A DNA stretch of 64,000 nucleotides from Kitasatospora sp. DSM 101779 (lineage in GTDB: Bacteria > Actinomycetota > Actinomycetes > Streptomycetales > Streptomycetaceae). The stretch spans positions 250,559 to 314,558 of the forward strand of contig NZ_JAHTIK010000001.1 in assembly GCF_025655475.1 (NCBI RefSeq), given 5' to 3'. The first letter of the stretch is position 1. Each line of letters starts with the position of its first letter. A model generated the notes under the pieces. That model saw only the letters and a list, made by a program, of their open reading frames with translations, made no database searches and was not told where the DNA came from. This document shows, piece after piece, positions 8,862 through 19,035 of this stretch. Made by a program: the position numbers and the translations under genes.

Positions 8862-10237
8862 GACGCCGCCCGGGCGTCCGCGCCGGCCGGCCGGGGGTGG
8901 TGGGCGAGCCCGAGGTGGTCGCGCAGCGTCCCGCCCTCGTACTCGGTGCGGAACACGCCCCGTTCCTGGAGCAGCGGGACGACGGTGTCGGCGAACTCGT
9001 CCAAGCCGCCCGGTGTGAGGTGCGGGACGAGGATGAACCCGTCGGCGGCGTCCGTCTGCACGAACTCGTCGATCGTTCCGGCGACCGCCGCCGGTGTGCC
9101 GATGAAGGACTGCCGTCCGGTCACCTCGATGATCAGCTCGCGGATCGAGAGGTTCTTCGCCTCGGCCAGGGCCCGCCACTCGGCCGCCGTGGCGATCGGG
9201 TCGCCGAACATCCGCACGGAGGCCCGGCCGCGGGCTACGGTGTGCTCGCCGGGCAGCGGGTCCACCGCGGGCAGCGGCCCGTCGGGGTCGTAGGCGCTGA
9301 GGTCACGGTTCCAGAGCTGTTCGAGGAGCCTGATCGCGGTCTGCCCGCTGACCTGCTGCCGGCGGATCAGGGCGGCCTTCTCGTGCGCCTCGGCATCCGT
9401 GTCACCGAGGACGAAGGTGACACCGGGCAGGATCTTCAGCTCGTCCGGGGAGCGTCCGTAGCGGGCCAGCCGTCGCTTGACGTCGGTGTAGAAGGCTCGG
9501 CCGGCCGCCAGGGTGCCGTGGCGGGTGAAGATCGCGTCCGCGGCCGCGGCCGCGAACTCCCGGCCCTCGTCGGAGTCGCCGGCCTGGAAGATCACCGGTC
9601 GGCCCTGCGGGCTGCGCGGGACGTCGAAGTGCCCGGCGATGTCGAACTGACCGGCGCGGTGGTCGAACCGGCCGGGGTCCGGGGCGCGGAGGAAGGCTCC
9701 GGACTGCTTGTCCGCGACGATCTCGTCGCCCTGCCAGGAGTCGAAGAGCTCCGCGGCGGCGGCGAGGAACTGGCGGGCCCGCTCGTAGCGGTCCTCCTGG
9801 CGCAGGAAGCCGCCGCGGCGGAAGTTCTCGCCGGTGAACTCGTCCCAGGAGGTGACGACGTTCCACGCCGCGCGTCCGGCGGACAGGTGGTCCAGCGAGG
9901 CGAACTGCCTTGCCACTTCGTAGGGTTCGTTGAACGTGGAGTTGATCGTCCCGGCCAGTCCCAGCCGGTCGGTGACGGCGGCCAGGGCGGCGAGGACGGT
10001 GAAGGTGTCGGGCCGGCCGACGACGTCCAGGTCGTGGATCTCGCCGTTCTGTTCGCGCAGCCGCAGCCCCTCTGCGAGGAAGAGGAAGTCGAACTTGGCG
10101 CGCTCGGCGGTCCGGGCGAGGTGGACGAAGGAGCTGAAGTCGATCTGGCTGCCCGCGGCCGGGTCGCTCCACACCGTGGTGTTGTTCACGCCGGGGAAGT
10201 GCGCGGCGAGGTGGATCTGCTTGAGGGGCTTGCCCAT
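8858..10237 (-). CDS. NtaA/SnaA/DszA-family flavin-dependent monooxygenase
   Basis: A 459-residue FMNH2-dependent monooxygenase of the DszA/NtaA/SoxA branch of the luciferase-like family. These enzymes oxidise N- or S-containing organics and need a separate flavin reductase, which is not present here. Typical segments are LKQIHLAAHFPGVNNTTVW, FDFLFLAEGLRLRE and SFNEPYEVARQFASLDHLS. ATG 10237 is preceded by AAGGA at a good distance. It lies 25 bp downstream of the first operon gene and overlaps the broken third gene by 4 bp. With the leader peptide upstream of the operon and the arylsulfatase beyond, a sulfur-scavenging role (sulfone, sulfide or sulfonate oxidation) is likely but not shown. 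Confidence 0.9.
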   Translation of the reverse strand: MGKPLKQIHLAAHFPGVNNTTVWSDPAAGSQIDFSSFVHLARTAERAKFDFLFLAEGLRLREQNGEIHDLDVVGRPDTFTVLAALAAVTDRLGLAGTINSTFNEPYEVARQFASLDHLSAGRAAWNVVTSWDEFTGENFRRGGFLRQEDRYERARQFLAAAAELFDSWQGDEIVADKQSGAFLRAPDPGRFDHRAGQFDIAGHFDVPRSPQGRPVIFQAGDSDEGREFAAAAADAIFTRHGTLAAGRAFYTDVKRRLARYGRSPDELKILPGVTFVLGDTDAEAHEKAALIRRQQVSGQTAIRLLEQLWNRDLSAYDPDGPLPAVDPLPGEHTVARGRASVRMFGDPIATAAEWRALAEAKNLSIRELIIEVTGRQSFIGTPAAVAGTIDEFVQTDAADGFILVPHLTPGGLDEFADTVVPLLQERGVFRTEYEGGTLRDHLGLAHHPRPAGADARAAS

Positions 10238-10262
10238 GGTCGTGGTGTCCTTCCGCCCGGTC

Positions 10263-11474
10263 TCAGACCGTGGTGGCGTAGCGGTTGGCGGGGTGGGGCA
10301 GACCGAGCAGCCCGCGCAGCGTGTCCGCCTCGTAGGCGGTGCGGAAGGCGTCGCGGCGCTGGAGTTCGGGCACCAGGTGCCGGGTGATCTGCTCCAGGTC
10401 GTGCGGGAGGGCGCCGGGCCGCAGGCGGAAGCCGGTGAGACCGGTCCGTTGCCGCTCCTGCAGGAGGTCGGCGAGCTGTTCGGGCGTTCCGGTGAAGACC
10501 TCCGCATCGCCGGTGCGGGCGGCTCCGGCGCTCTCGTCCAGCCGGGCCCTGCGGTCGGCGGCGGCGCCCGGGCTGCGGTCGAGGAACACCAGCAGGTCGC
10601 CGAAGACGTGGACCGTCTCGTCGGCGCGGCCCGCGGCCGCCTGCTCCCGCCGGATCCCGGTGACGATCGACCGGGCGTGCTCGTCGTCGCGCGGGGTGAC
10701 GAATCCGAGGTCGGTGGAGCGGGCCACCAGCCGGTACGGCGCGGTGTCGTGCGCCAGCGCGGCGACGACGGGCTGGCCCTGGGGCGGGCGCGGGGTGATG
10801 GACGGCCCGCGCACGCTGAACCTGCGTCCCTCGAAGTCGATGTGGTGCAGCTTCCGCCGGTCGACGAAGCGGCCGGTGGCGACGTCACGGATCTCCGCGT
10901 CGTCCTCCCAGCTGTCCCAGAGCCTGCGGAGCACCTCCACGTAGTCGCCGGCCTCGTCGAAGAGGTCGGCGACCAGGGCCTGTGCCTCGGCCGAGGCGAG
11001 GCCTTCGGCCGGCAGTGCGGGCACGGTGCGGCGCCCGAAGTGCGCCGCCTCGTCGGCGCGTCCGGAGACCTTCACCCGGACCCCTGCCCGCCCGCTGCTG
11101 ACGAAGTCCAGGGTCGCGATCGCCTTGGAGACGTGGAACGGCTCGGTGTGGGTGACCACGGCGGTCGGGACCAGGCCGATGTGACGGGTCAACGGCGCGA
11201 CGCGGGCGGCGACCAGCACTGCGTCCAGCCGGCCCCGCACCTGGTCGGTCCGCCCGTCCGGCCCGTCCGGCAGCGAGGACTGCAGGCTCAGGGAGTCCTC
11301 GAGGGTCACGAAGTCCAGCAGCCCGCGCTCGGCTTCGGCGACCAGGTCGGCCCAGTAGCGGGCGGTGAACAGTTCGGCGGGGCGGGCACCGGGCTCCCGC
11401 CAGGCGGCGGGGTGCCAGCCGGCGGCGTCCAGGGCGACGGCCAGGTGGAGAGGGGCGGGTGACGATCGAGGCAT
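10263..11474 (-). CDS. LLM-class flavin-dependent monooxygenase, first gene of operon
   Basis: A 403-residue luciferase-like monooxygenase related to the NtaA/DszA group. Recognisable parts are LAVALDAAGWHPAAWR, RGLLDFVTLEDSLSLQ, TEPFHVSKAIATLDFVSSGR and RPPQGQPVVAALAH. It starts the operon: the leader peptide ends about 85 bp upstream and the DszA-like gene follows after 25 bp. The two intact genes share the same fold but are diverged, as is usual for these paired monooxygenases in Streptomyces sulfur clusters. The exact substrate cannot be read from sequence. Confidence 0.88.
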   Translation of the reverse strand: MPRSSPAPLHLAVALDAAGWHPAAWREPGARPAELFTARYWADLVAEAERGLLDFVTLEDSLSLQSSLPDGPDGRTDQVRGRLDAVLVAARVAPLTRHIGLVPTAVVTHTEPFHVSKAIATLDFVSSGRAGVRVKVSGRADEAAHFGRRTVPALPAEGLASAEAQALVADLFDEAGDYVEVLRRLWDSWEDDAEIRDVATGRFVDRRKLHHIDFEGRRFSVRGPSITPRPPQGQPVVAALAHDTAPYRLVARSTDLGFVTPRDDEHARSIVTGIRREQAAAGRADETVHVFGDLLVFLDRSPGAAADRRARLDESAGAARTGDAEVFTGTPEQLADLLQERQRTGLTGFRLRPGALPHDLEQITRHLVPELQRRDAFRTAYEADTLRGLLGLPHPANRYATTV

Positions 11475-11558
11475 GGGCGTGCTGCTCCCGTGGTGCGCCG
11501 AACGGCGTCCGTGCCCGCGGCCGGTCGCGGCCGGAGGGTCGGCGGAGGTGTGGAGGGG

Positions 11559-11711
11559 CTAGACGGCGGTGGCCGGTGCGGAGACCGGCAGCTGCACCGG
11601 ACAGAGCGCGGCGGCGATGCGCAGCAGATCGATGTGGCGCCGCGAGAAGGTGGCGGCCGCGCGGCACCGGGTACGGTCGGCGGCGGTGCGCACCTCAGTG
11701 GTCCTCTGCAC
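11559..11711 (-). CDS. Short leader peptide, cysteine-leader type, upstream of monooxygenase operon
   Basis: A 50-residue ORF from GTG 11711 to TAG. It contains RRHIDLLRIAAALCPV, which matches the R-R-H-x-D-L-x-R-x-x-x-x-L-C pattern of the 'putative leader peptides' found ahead of sulfate and cysteine genes in Streptomyces. GGAGG sits 8 bases before this GTG; another in-frame GTG at 11720 overlaps that ribosome-binding site. It lies about 85 bp before the first monooxygenase gene. By analogy, ribosomes stalling at the Cys codon when cysteine is low would expose or release the downstream operon. The Cys is single here. Presence of the motif is seen; the control mechanism is inferred. Confidence 0.7.
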   Translation of the reverse strand: MQRTTEVRTAADRTRCRAAATFSRRHIDLLRIAAALCPVQLPVSAPATAV

Positions 11712-11720
11712 CGTCGTCAC

Positions 11721-12161
11721 CTCCGTCCGGTCCGAACTCGCGCTCGCGGCGCCCTCGCCGGCTCCACCTGGTTCTCACCCGGAGCCCCACGCGGGGGAGG
11801 TGGCCGGGTCGGGAGCCGGGGCTGCGCGACTGACGCGCTTGAGCCTGATGCACCGTAACCCGGCGGATCGGTCGCGCACAATGCTGCCTGCGGAGCGCGG
11901 ACCGCGCGGGCGGCCGGTCAGGGCAGTGTCCGCCGGCTCGGGGTTCGGCGGACCGGCCGCCGGTCAGGGCCGGGCGGCATCGCGCACGCCGGGCCCGGAG
12001 GGGGCGGCCGGTCTGGGCGGTGCGACAGCGCTACGCCTCGGCCGGGTCCCTCGGGCGGTTCCACCAGCGGCGGGATTCCGGGCGAAGCCCGAGGCGGCTC
12101 GTACCACGCTCGACCGAGTGACCGTGTGCGGCGGTGCCCGACACCCGGCCGTTGTCGTCGG
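11721..12161. other. 441-bp gap upstream of the monooxygenase leader
   Basis: This must hold the promoter of the leader-monooxygenase operon on the minus strand. No gene is recognised on either strand. Confidence 0.3.
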
Positions 12162-12351
12162 TCAGTCCCGGGTCACGGGGGCCTGGAGTTCCGTCACCCA
12201 GTCGTCGTGGTTCTCCGGGCACTCCAGGCTGGGAGCGGTAGCCCGTGGCGGGGTCGACACGGGCCGGACGCAGCAGGCCGGTCGCGTCGTAGTGACGCAG
12301 CATCCGGCCCGAGACGCGGCCGTGCCGGGCGCAGTCTCCGATGGTGCACAT
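12162..12351 (-). pseudogene. MerR-family regulator with internal deletion
   Basis: ATG 12351 opens with MCTIGDCARHGRVSGRMLRH and YDATGLLRPARVDPATGYRS, a MerR DNA-binding domain. The frame then degenerates. In a different frame, immediately after, is LECPENHDDWVTELQAPVTR followed by D and a stop at 12162. This is the C-terminal end of the GyrI-like effector domain found in MerR proteins of about 270 residues. The ~180 residues between are missing. The junction falls at GYRS, a tripeptide that can occur in both parts, which suggests recombination there. HTH positions also differ from consensus (Cys for Phe/Tyr, Gly for Val). Not functional. Confidence 0.65.
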
Positions 12352-13054
12352 GATGTCTCCGAGTTCAGTGCCCGACACCGTGTGAGGGTCGAGAAGCTAC
12401 TCCGCCGCGGCGGACAACGGGGCCGAGGAGTCGCGTGGGCGGGGGCGGGGCCTGCCCTTTGGAGGAGTGCTCGTACGCGGGCACACCGCCGCTCCCACGC
12501 CCGGGCGGCCCGGAAACGGCATCGCCGATCCCGACCATCGGGAGGCGGCCACACCAGCACCGCCCAGCCGGCGGACGGCCGCAAGGACGTCCTCCTCGCC
12601 CGGCTCGGCAACCGGCCCTCGCGCTCGATGGCCCGCACGCCCCGGCCGCGGGGCTTCAAGGAACGAGCGGCTTGACCTCGCGCTGGCCGGCGATGGTGGT
12701 GCCGCTGCCGCGCTGGTCCTCGTCGAGGGTGACGGCTTCGCTGTGCAGGCAGGCGAGAGCGGCGGGTGCGAGGGCTCGGCCGCCGGCAGAGAGGTCCGTT
12801 GATCTCGAGTCCGGTGGTGGCGATGTGGGTGGTGACGCGGGCGGCAGGAGTCCGACTGGGCGAGGGCGCCGCCCCGGGAACGAAGTGCCCGGGGCGGCCC
12901 GGGGAGGTCTACAGGTCGCGGGCCGACCCTCAGGCCGGCCCGGTGCGCTCGGCGGTTCTCCCGTCCCAGTCCTACCGGCCGTGGAGGTGCTTCGCCCCGC
13001 CCTGGGGACCGTCGTGCTTGACCGTGTCACGGGTCGCCTGGTTCACTGCCGATC
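12352..13054. other. 703-bp gap with no recognised gene
   Basis: No family was recognised on either strand. On the minus strand a frame ending at 12656 reads ALACLHSEAVTLDEDQRGSG near its end, which looks coding-like but matches nothing I know. The right end must hold the promoter of the cysteine dioxygenase leader. TTGACC at 13018-13023 could be a -35, but no clear -10 follows. Confidence 0.3.
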
Positions 13055-13144
13055 GTGGGACCCATCGACCTCAGGCTCTTCCGGCGCACGCACCTGGACA
13101 CCGTCCGGTACGCCGGCTGCCTGTGTTGTCGCAACGCCGCCTGA
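13055..13144 (+). CDS. Short leader peptide, cysteine-leader type, upstream of cysteine dioxygenase
   Basis: A 29-residue ORF from GTG 13055 to TGA. It reads as IDLRLFRRTHLDTVRYAGCL and then CCRNAA, with the R-R-x-H-x-D-x-x-R core of Streptomyces cysteine leader peptides and three Cys codons in CLCC near the end. It lies 160 bp before the cysteine dioxygenase start. No Shine-Dalgarno is evident, so the transcript may be leaderless at this GTG. Cys codons near the end fit ribosome stalling or attenuation in response to charged tRNA-Cys, with the downstream dioxygenase degrading cysteine. The mechanism is inferred. Confidence 0.7.
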   Translation: MGPIDLRLFRRTHLDTVRYAGCLCCRNAA

Positions 13145-13306
13145 TCGAAGCGCATCCTTCGAGTCTGCCCGGGCCTCCGCCAGCGCCTTCCCAGGGACAC
13201 CTGCCGCGGCCTGCACTTGTGTGGCTCTGCGCACCCGATCGGCCGGCTCCGGACCGCGTCACCATCCGCAGCCCGCGACGGGCGCCCCACCCGCAGGACG
13301 GTTCCC

Positions 13307-13861
13307 TTGCCCCACACCCCTGGTATCGCCGTATCCAGCCCCGCCCGGGGAATCCCCGCCGCGCACACGGACGGGCCGACCACCGGCGAGCTGCTCGCGT
13401 TCGCCCATCGGGCCGCGGCCGATCCCGGGATCCTGGGCAGGTTGCCTCGCAGGCCCGGGGAACGCACGTGGATCTCGTTGCCCGGGCCAGGGGGCGCCGA
13501 AGCGTGGGTGATCGGGTGGCCTCCGGGCGCCGAGACCGGCTGGCACGACCACGGCGGATCCCGCGGCGCCTTCGCGACCGCGGCGGGACTGCTGCGCGAG
13601 AGCTCGATCGCCGTGGAGCTGCCCACCGGGGGGCGGCAGGTGCTGGAGCTGGCCGACGACATGGACCGCCAGCGGGAGCTCCCCGCCGGCCGAGGCCGCA
13701 CCTTCGGCCCGCACCACGTCCACCAGGTGGTGAATCCGTCCCGGGCCGAGCACGCCGTGTCCGTTCACGTCTACTATCCCCCGCTGCCCCTGATGCGCCG
13801 GTACACCCGTGACGGCCGGATCCTGCGGCTGGCGACCACCGAGCAGTCGCAGGAGTGGTGA
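13307..13861 (+). CDS. Cysteine dioxygenase
   Basis: A 184-residue cupin that should oxidise L-cysteine to cysteine sulfinate with a mononuclear iron. The iron ligands are in GWHDHGGS (His80, His82) and FGPHHVHQV (His139), and the family's YYPPLPLMRRY C-terminal motif is present. TTG 13307 is preferred because AGGAC lies 7-8 bases upstream; an in-frame ATG at 13217 would add 30 residues with no family resemblance. A rhodanese gene follows after 2 bp, and a leader peptide with CLCC precedes it, so the pair probably responds to cysteine and disposes of or recycles its sulfur. Confidence 0.93.
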   Translation: MPHTPGIAVSSPARGIPAAHTDGPTTGELLAFAHRAAADPGILGRLPRRPGERTWISLPGPGGAEAWVIGWPPGAETGWHDHGGSRGAFATAAGLLRESSIAVELPTGGRQVLELADDMDRQRELPAGRGRTFGPHHVHQVVNPSRAEHAVSVHVYYPPLPLMRRYTRDGRILRLATTEQSQEW

Positions 13862-13863
13862 TC

Positions 13864-14328
13864 ATGACCGTAACCCCCAAGAGCGTCGACCAACTGCTGG
13901 AGGAGACCCGGCACCGCCTGGACCGCCTGACACCGGACCAGGCCGCCGCTGCCGCACGCGAGGAAGGGGCACTGCTGGTGGACACCCGGTACGGCGCACT
14001 GCGCGACCGCGACGGTCTCGTCCCCGGATCGGTCGTCGTGGAACGCAATGAACTCGAGTGGCGCCTCGACCCGCAGTCCCCCTACCGGTTGCCCCAGGCC
14101 ACCGGCCACGACCTGCGGGTGATCGTGCTGTGCAACGAGGGCTACGCCTCGTCCTTCGCCGCGGCCTCCCTGCGGCAGCTCGGACTGTGGCGGGCCACCG
14201 ACGTGATCGGCGGCTTCCAGGGCTGGGCGGCCGCCGGCCTGCCGGTCACCCCACCGGGCCCGGAGCCGTCCGCCCCGACTGCCCACCTGTCCCCGCACGC
14301 GCCCGACCCGTCTGGGCGAGCGGGCTGA
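13864..14328 (+). CDS. Rhodanese-like sulfurtransferase
   Basis: A 154-residue single rhodanese domain. The active-site loop CNEGYASS has Cys90, the persulfide-bearing residue. LLVDTRYGALRDRDGLVPGS and VIGGFQGWAAAGLPV are family landmarks. ATG 13864 follows the cysteine dioxygenase stop by 2 bases with GGAG just upstream, so the two are co-translated. This arrangement with cysteine dioxygenase is common in Streptomyces and implies handling of sulfane sulfur from cysteine breakdown. The last ~25 residues, rich in Pro and Ser, are a non-conserved tail. Confidence 0.93.
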   Translation: MTVTPKSVDQLLEETRHRLDRLTPDQAAAAAREEGALLVDTRYGALRDRDGLVPGSVVVERNELEWRLDPQSPYRLPQATGHDLRVIVLCNEGYASSFAAASLRQLGLWRATDVIGGFQGWAAAGLPVTPPGPEPSAPTAHLSPHAPDPSGRAG

Positions 14329-16035
<1,707 letters not shown>

Positions 16036-16159
16036 CGCCTGGCAGTTCGTGGCCGGCGCAGCGGTGCCGCGGAGAGGCGGGAAGGCCGGAAGGCGGCAGG
16101 AAGCGCCCATACAGCCGTTCGAGTTCGCGGAGGATCGACTCACGAAGGAAGGCCCCACC

Positions 16160-16891
16160 ATGAAGATCACCGTCATCGGCACCGGACTCATCGGCTCGCA
16201 GCTCGCCACCGAGCTGACCGCACGAGGCCACGAGGTGACCGCCGCGTCACTGTCGTCCGGCGTCGATCTGCTCACCGGGGCCGGCCTCGACAAGGCGCTC
16301 GCCGGCGCGGAGGCAGTGGTGAACGTGACCAACTCCCCCACGTTCGACGAGCAGTCGATCGAGTTCTTCCGGACCACGGTGGGCAACCTCCTCGCCGCAG
16401 GCGAGCGGGCCGACGTGCGCCACCAGGTGGTTCTGTCCATCGTGGGCGTGGACCAGGTCCCCGAACTGGACTACTACCGCGCCAAGGCGCTCCAGGAGGA
16501 GTTGCTGCGCGGCGGTCCGACGCCCTACTCGATCGTGCGCGCCACGCAGTTCTTCGAGTTCATGGAGCCGACCATGTCGTGGACCTCGGACGAGACCACG
16601 GTGCGACTGCCCGCGACGTTGCTCCAGCCGATCGCCAGCCGCGACATCGTCGACGTCCTCGCAGACGTGGCCACCGGCACGCCGCTCGGCGGGATTCTCG
16701 AGATCGCGGGCCCCGAAACGTTCACGCTCGACGAGATCGGCCGCATGACGCTGGCCGCGCGGGGCGACCGGCGACCCGTCGTCGTCGACGACCAGGCGGG
16801 CCTGTTCGCCGCCGTCCACGGGGATGTCCTCACCCCGGGCCCCGGCGCCCGACTGGCACCGACTCGCTACCAGGACTGGCTCAACGGCTGA
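16160..16891 (+). CDS. NAD(P)-binding protein, NmrA-like atypical SDR
   Basis: A 243-residue Rossmann-fold protein. The nucleotide-binding glycine motif is MKITVIGTGLIGSQLATELT. Residues 60-130 carry AEAVVNVTNSPTF and LDYYRAKALQEELLRGGPTP, then YSIVRATQFFEF, typical of the NmrA/NAD(P)H-binding atypical SDR group in which the Tyr-Lys catalytic pair is altered. Many members act on or sense NADPH rather than reduce a substrate, so the role is uncertain. ATG 16160 has GAAGGAAGG upstream. No operon partner. Confidence 0.85.
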   Translation: MKITVIGTGLIGSQLATELTARGHEVTAASLSSGVDLLTGAGLDKALAGAEAVVNVTNSPTFDEQSIEFFRTTVGNLLAAGERADVRHQVVLSIVGVDQVPELDYYRAKALQEELLRGGPTPYSIVRATQFFEFMEPTMSWTSDETTVRLPATLLQPIASRDIVDVLADVATGTPLGGILEIAGPETFTLDEIGRMTLAARGDRRPVVVDDQAGLFAAVHGDVLTPGPGARLAPTRYQDWLNG

Positions 16892-17216
16892 CCGCTCCCA
16901 TGGGAGGAACCCGCCGAGGACACGAACCCGCTCTCCCGTGCATCCACTGCGAGCGCGGTGGAGTGGTCCTCGCGCGCACAACCCCTCGCCGATCCGGAAC
17001 CCCTGTGTCCCACCAGCGCAGACTTCGTTCGAATACTTGTGCGAATATCTTTCGCGTGTCGCCCCACGGGCGCCCCGCACGGCGGCCGGCGCACTCCTGC
17101 GCCCTGGTCCGTTCACGGGTTTCGACAGCAGATGTTCGCGAGCCCGGGCAGCGCGGCCGTGTTCGATGGCCATGGAAACGGCAGCATTGTTCGGCTCGCC
17201 GCCCGGGTTCCAGCGG

Positions 17217-17795
17217 TCAGTTCGCCGTTCGTCGGGCCTGGCTGGTCAGTCCGGGCGTGACGAGGGCGAGCCAGCGTTTCCGGGCCGCGGGTGGCCGGTT
17301 GGTGGGGGCGGTGGAGAACAGCAGGTAGATGTCCTCGACCGTGATGTCCGCGTGGATGTCACCGTCGGCCTGCCCGGCCCGGATGAGGCCGGCGACAGCC
17401 GCACTCGCGCGGTCCTCGTCGGCGTGGTCGCCCGGCTGTGCGCCGAGGGTCTGGGCCGCGGCCTTGACAGCTCGGTCGGTCGCGGACTGCTCGATGACGC
17501 GGCCGAGGAACGCGGTCAGTTCCTCCAGTGCGCGGGTAGCGCCCCCGTCGACACGCGCGAGGGTGGCTTCGGCGTCGTCGGCGACGCGGGCGACGTACTC
17601 GGCGACGACGGCGGCGACCAGGTCCGTCTTGGTGGGGAAGTGCCGGTACAGGGTGCCCACGGCCACGCCCGCGGCTGAGGCGATCTCGTCCATGCCGACC
17701 TCGGGGCCGTGGGCGGTGATCTGCTCGCCGGCGGCGGTGAGGATCTTCTTGCGGTTGCGGACCGCGTCGGCGCGGGGGGTCCTGGCCTGGGTCAC
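17217..17795 (-). CDS. TetR-family repressor
   Basis: A 192-residue TetR regulator. The DNA-binding domain is RNRKKILTAAGEQITAHGPE, then VGMDEIASAAGVAVGTLYRH FPTK at residues ~15-60, with a family-length effector domain after it. GTG 17795 is preferred because AAGGGCAGG lies 8 bases upstream; upstream in-frame starts at 17822-17825 lack a ribosome-binding site and would place the coding region into the operators. The gene is divergent from the SDR at 17888, and two palindromes lie between them, so it probably represses both itself and the SDR. Confidence 0.9.
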   Translation of the reverse strand: MTQARTPRADAVRNRKKILTAAGEQITAHGPEVGMDEIASAAGVAVGTLYRHFPTKTDLVAAVVAEYVARVADDAEATLARVDGGATRALEELTAFLGRVIEQSATDRAVKAAAQTLGAQPGDHADEDRASAAVAGLIRAGQADGDIHADITVEDIYLLFSTAPTNRPPAARKRWLALVTPGLTSQARRTAN

Positions 17796-17827
17796 GGGAG
17801 ACGCCTGCCCTTTCACTTGCATCAAGG

Positions 17828-17865
17828 TGAACTGTCGTTCAGGATAGATGGTGAACCGTAGTTCA
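17828..17865. promoter_or_regulatory. Tandem palindromic operators of the TetR/SDR pair
   Basis: Two copies of TGAAC-N4-GTTCA, at 17828-17841 and 17852-17865, are spaced exactly 24 bp apart in the divergent promoter region. The form (short inverted repeats between a TetR gene and its divergent target) is typical of TetR operators. The 24-bp phase puts the sites a little over two helical turns apart. Confidence 0.75.
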
Positions 17866-17887
17866 TCTTATGCGTGAGGATCCCGCC

Positions 17888-18717
17888 ATGCCCGCCAAGA
17901 CCGCCCTCGTCACCGGTGCCTCCTCCGGCATCGGCGAAGCCACCGCTCTCGAACTGCAGGAACTCGGCTACACCGTCTACGGAGCCGCCCGCCGCACCGA
18001 CCGACTCGCCGAGCTCGCCGAGCGCGGCATCCGCCCGCTGGCGATGGACGTCACCGACGAGGACTCCCTGCAGGCCGGTGTCAAGCAGATCGTCGCCGAG
18101 ACCGGCCGCATCGATGTCCTGGCCAACATCGCCGGCTACGGCTCGTACGGCGCCCTGGAGGACGTGCCCCTGGACGAGGCCCGCCGTCAGTTCGAGGTCA
18201 ACGTCTTCGGCGCGATCCGCCTGACCCAGCTCGTCCTGCCCCACATGCGCACCCAGCGCGCCGGCACCGTCGTCAACGTCACTTCCATGGGCGGGAAGAT
18301 CTACACCCCGCTCGGCGGCTGGTACCACGGCAGCAAGTTCGCCCTCGAAGCCCTCAGCGACTGCCTCCGCCTGGAGGCCAAACCCTTCGGCATCGACGTC
18401 GTCGTCATCGAACCCGGAGGCATCGCCACCGAATGGGGCGCCATCGCCGCCGACAAGCTGGAGGAGTCCTCCAGCAGCGGCGCCTGCGCCCCACAGGCCA
18501 GGGCCGTTGCCTCCTCCCTGCGCTCGGAGGCCAACGCCAAGCGCACTCCCCGCCCAGCGTCATCGCCGACACCATCGGAAAGGCCGTCACCGCCCGCCGC
18601 CCCAGGACCCGCTACGCCACCGGTTTCGGCGCGCGCCCGCTGATCGCCCTGCGCCGCATCCTGCCCGACCGCGCCTTCGACGCCATCATCTCCCGCGCTG
18701 TCGGCCTGCCCCGCTGA
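17888..18717 (+). pseudogene. Short-chain dehydrogenase with C-terminal frameshift
   Basis: A classical SDR: TGASSGIGEA at residues 8-17, the NIAGYG motif and catalytic Tyr146/Lys150 in WYHGSKFALE. ATG 17888 has TGAGGA upstream. Reading is normal to LRSEANAKR, then one base is missing after 18544. In the next frame the expected C-terminus follows: SPPSVIADTIGKAVTARRP and on to FDAIISRAVGLPR, stop 18717. As written, the protein instead ends in ~35 scrambled residues at 18643. All catalytic residues survive, so partial activity is possible. A sequencing error cannot be excluded. Confidence 0.85.
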
Positions 18718-19035
18718 GACGGACATCCGCCCGCGAGGCGCTGCCCGATCTCCTGAACTGTTCGATTGGCCATGACCCCGGAGTGCCTTCCCACGTCGCA
18801 TACGACGGCTGTCGGAACTCGTGAACAGGGCCATGCGGCCTTGCTGGACCGGGACGACGGCCACCGCCAGGCTGGTCGCATCGGGTGCCCCGACACCGCC
18901 GGACCACGGCGGCGTCGAACGGCGCGGGCGATGGCGGTGAGAGCAGTGGACGGCGCAGCACGATCGCGCACCGGCGCCCGTCCTACCTGCTCGCGTTTCA
19001 GGTGTCGGATGGTCAGCGATGGCTGGGCCCGCCGG
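18718..19035. other. 318-bp gap with no recognised gene
   Basis: Neither strand shows a recognisable protein. It separates the SDR pseudogene from the convergent DUF1330 gene. Confidence 0.3.
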
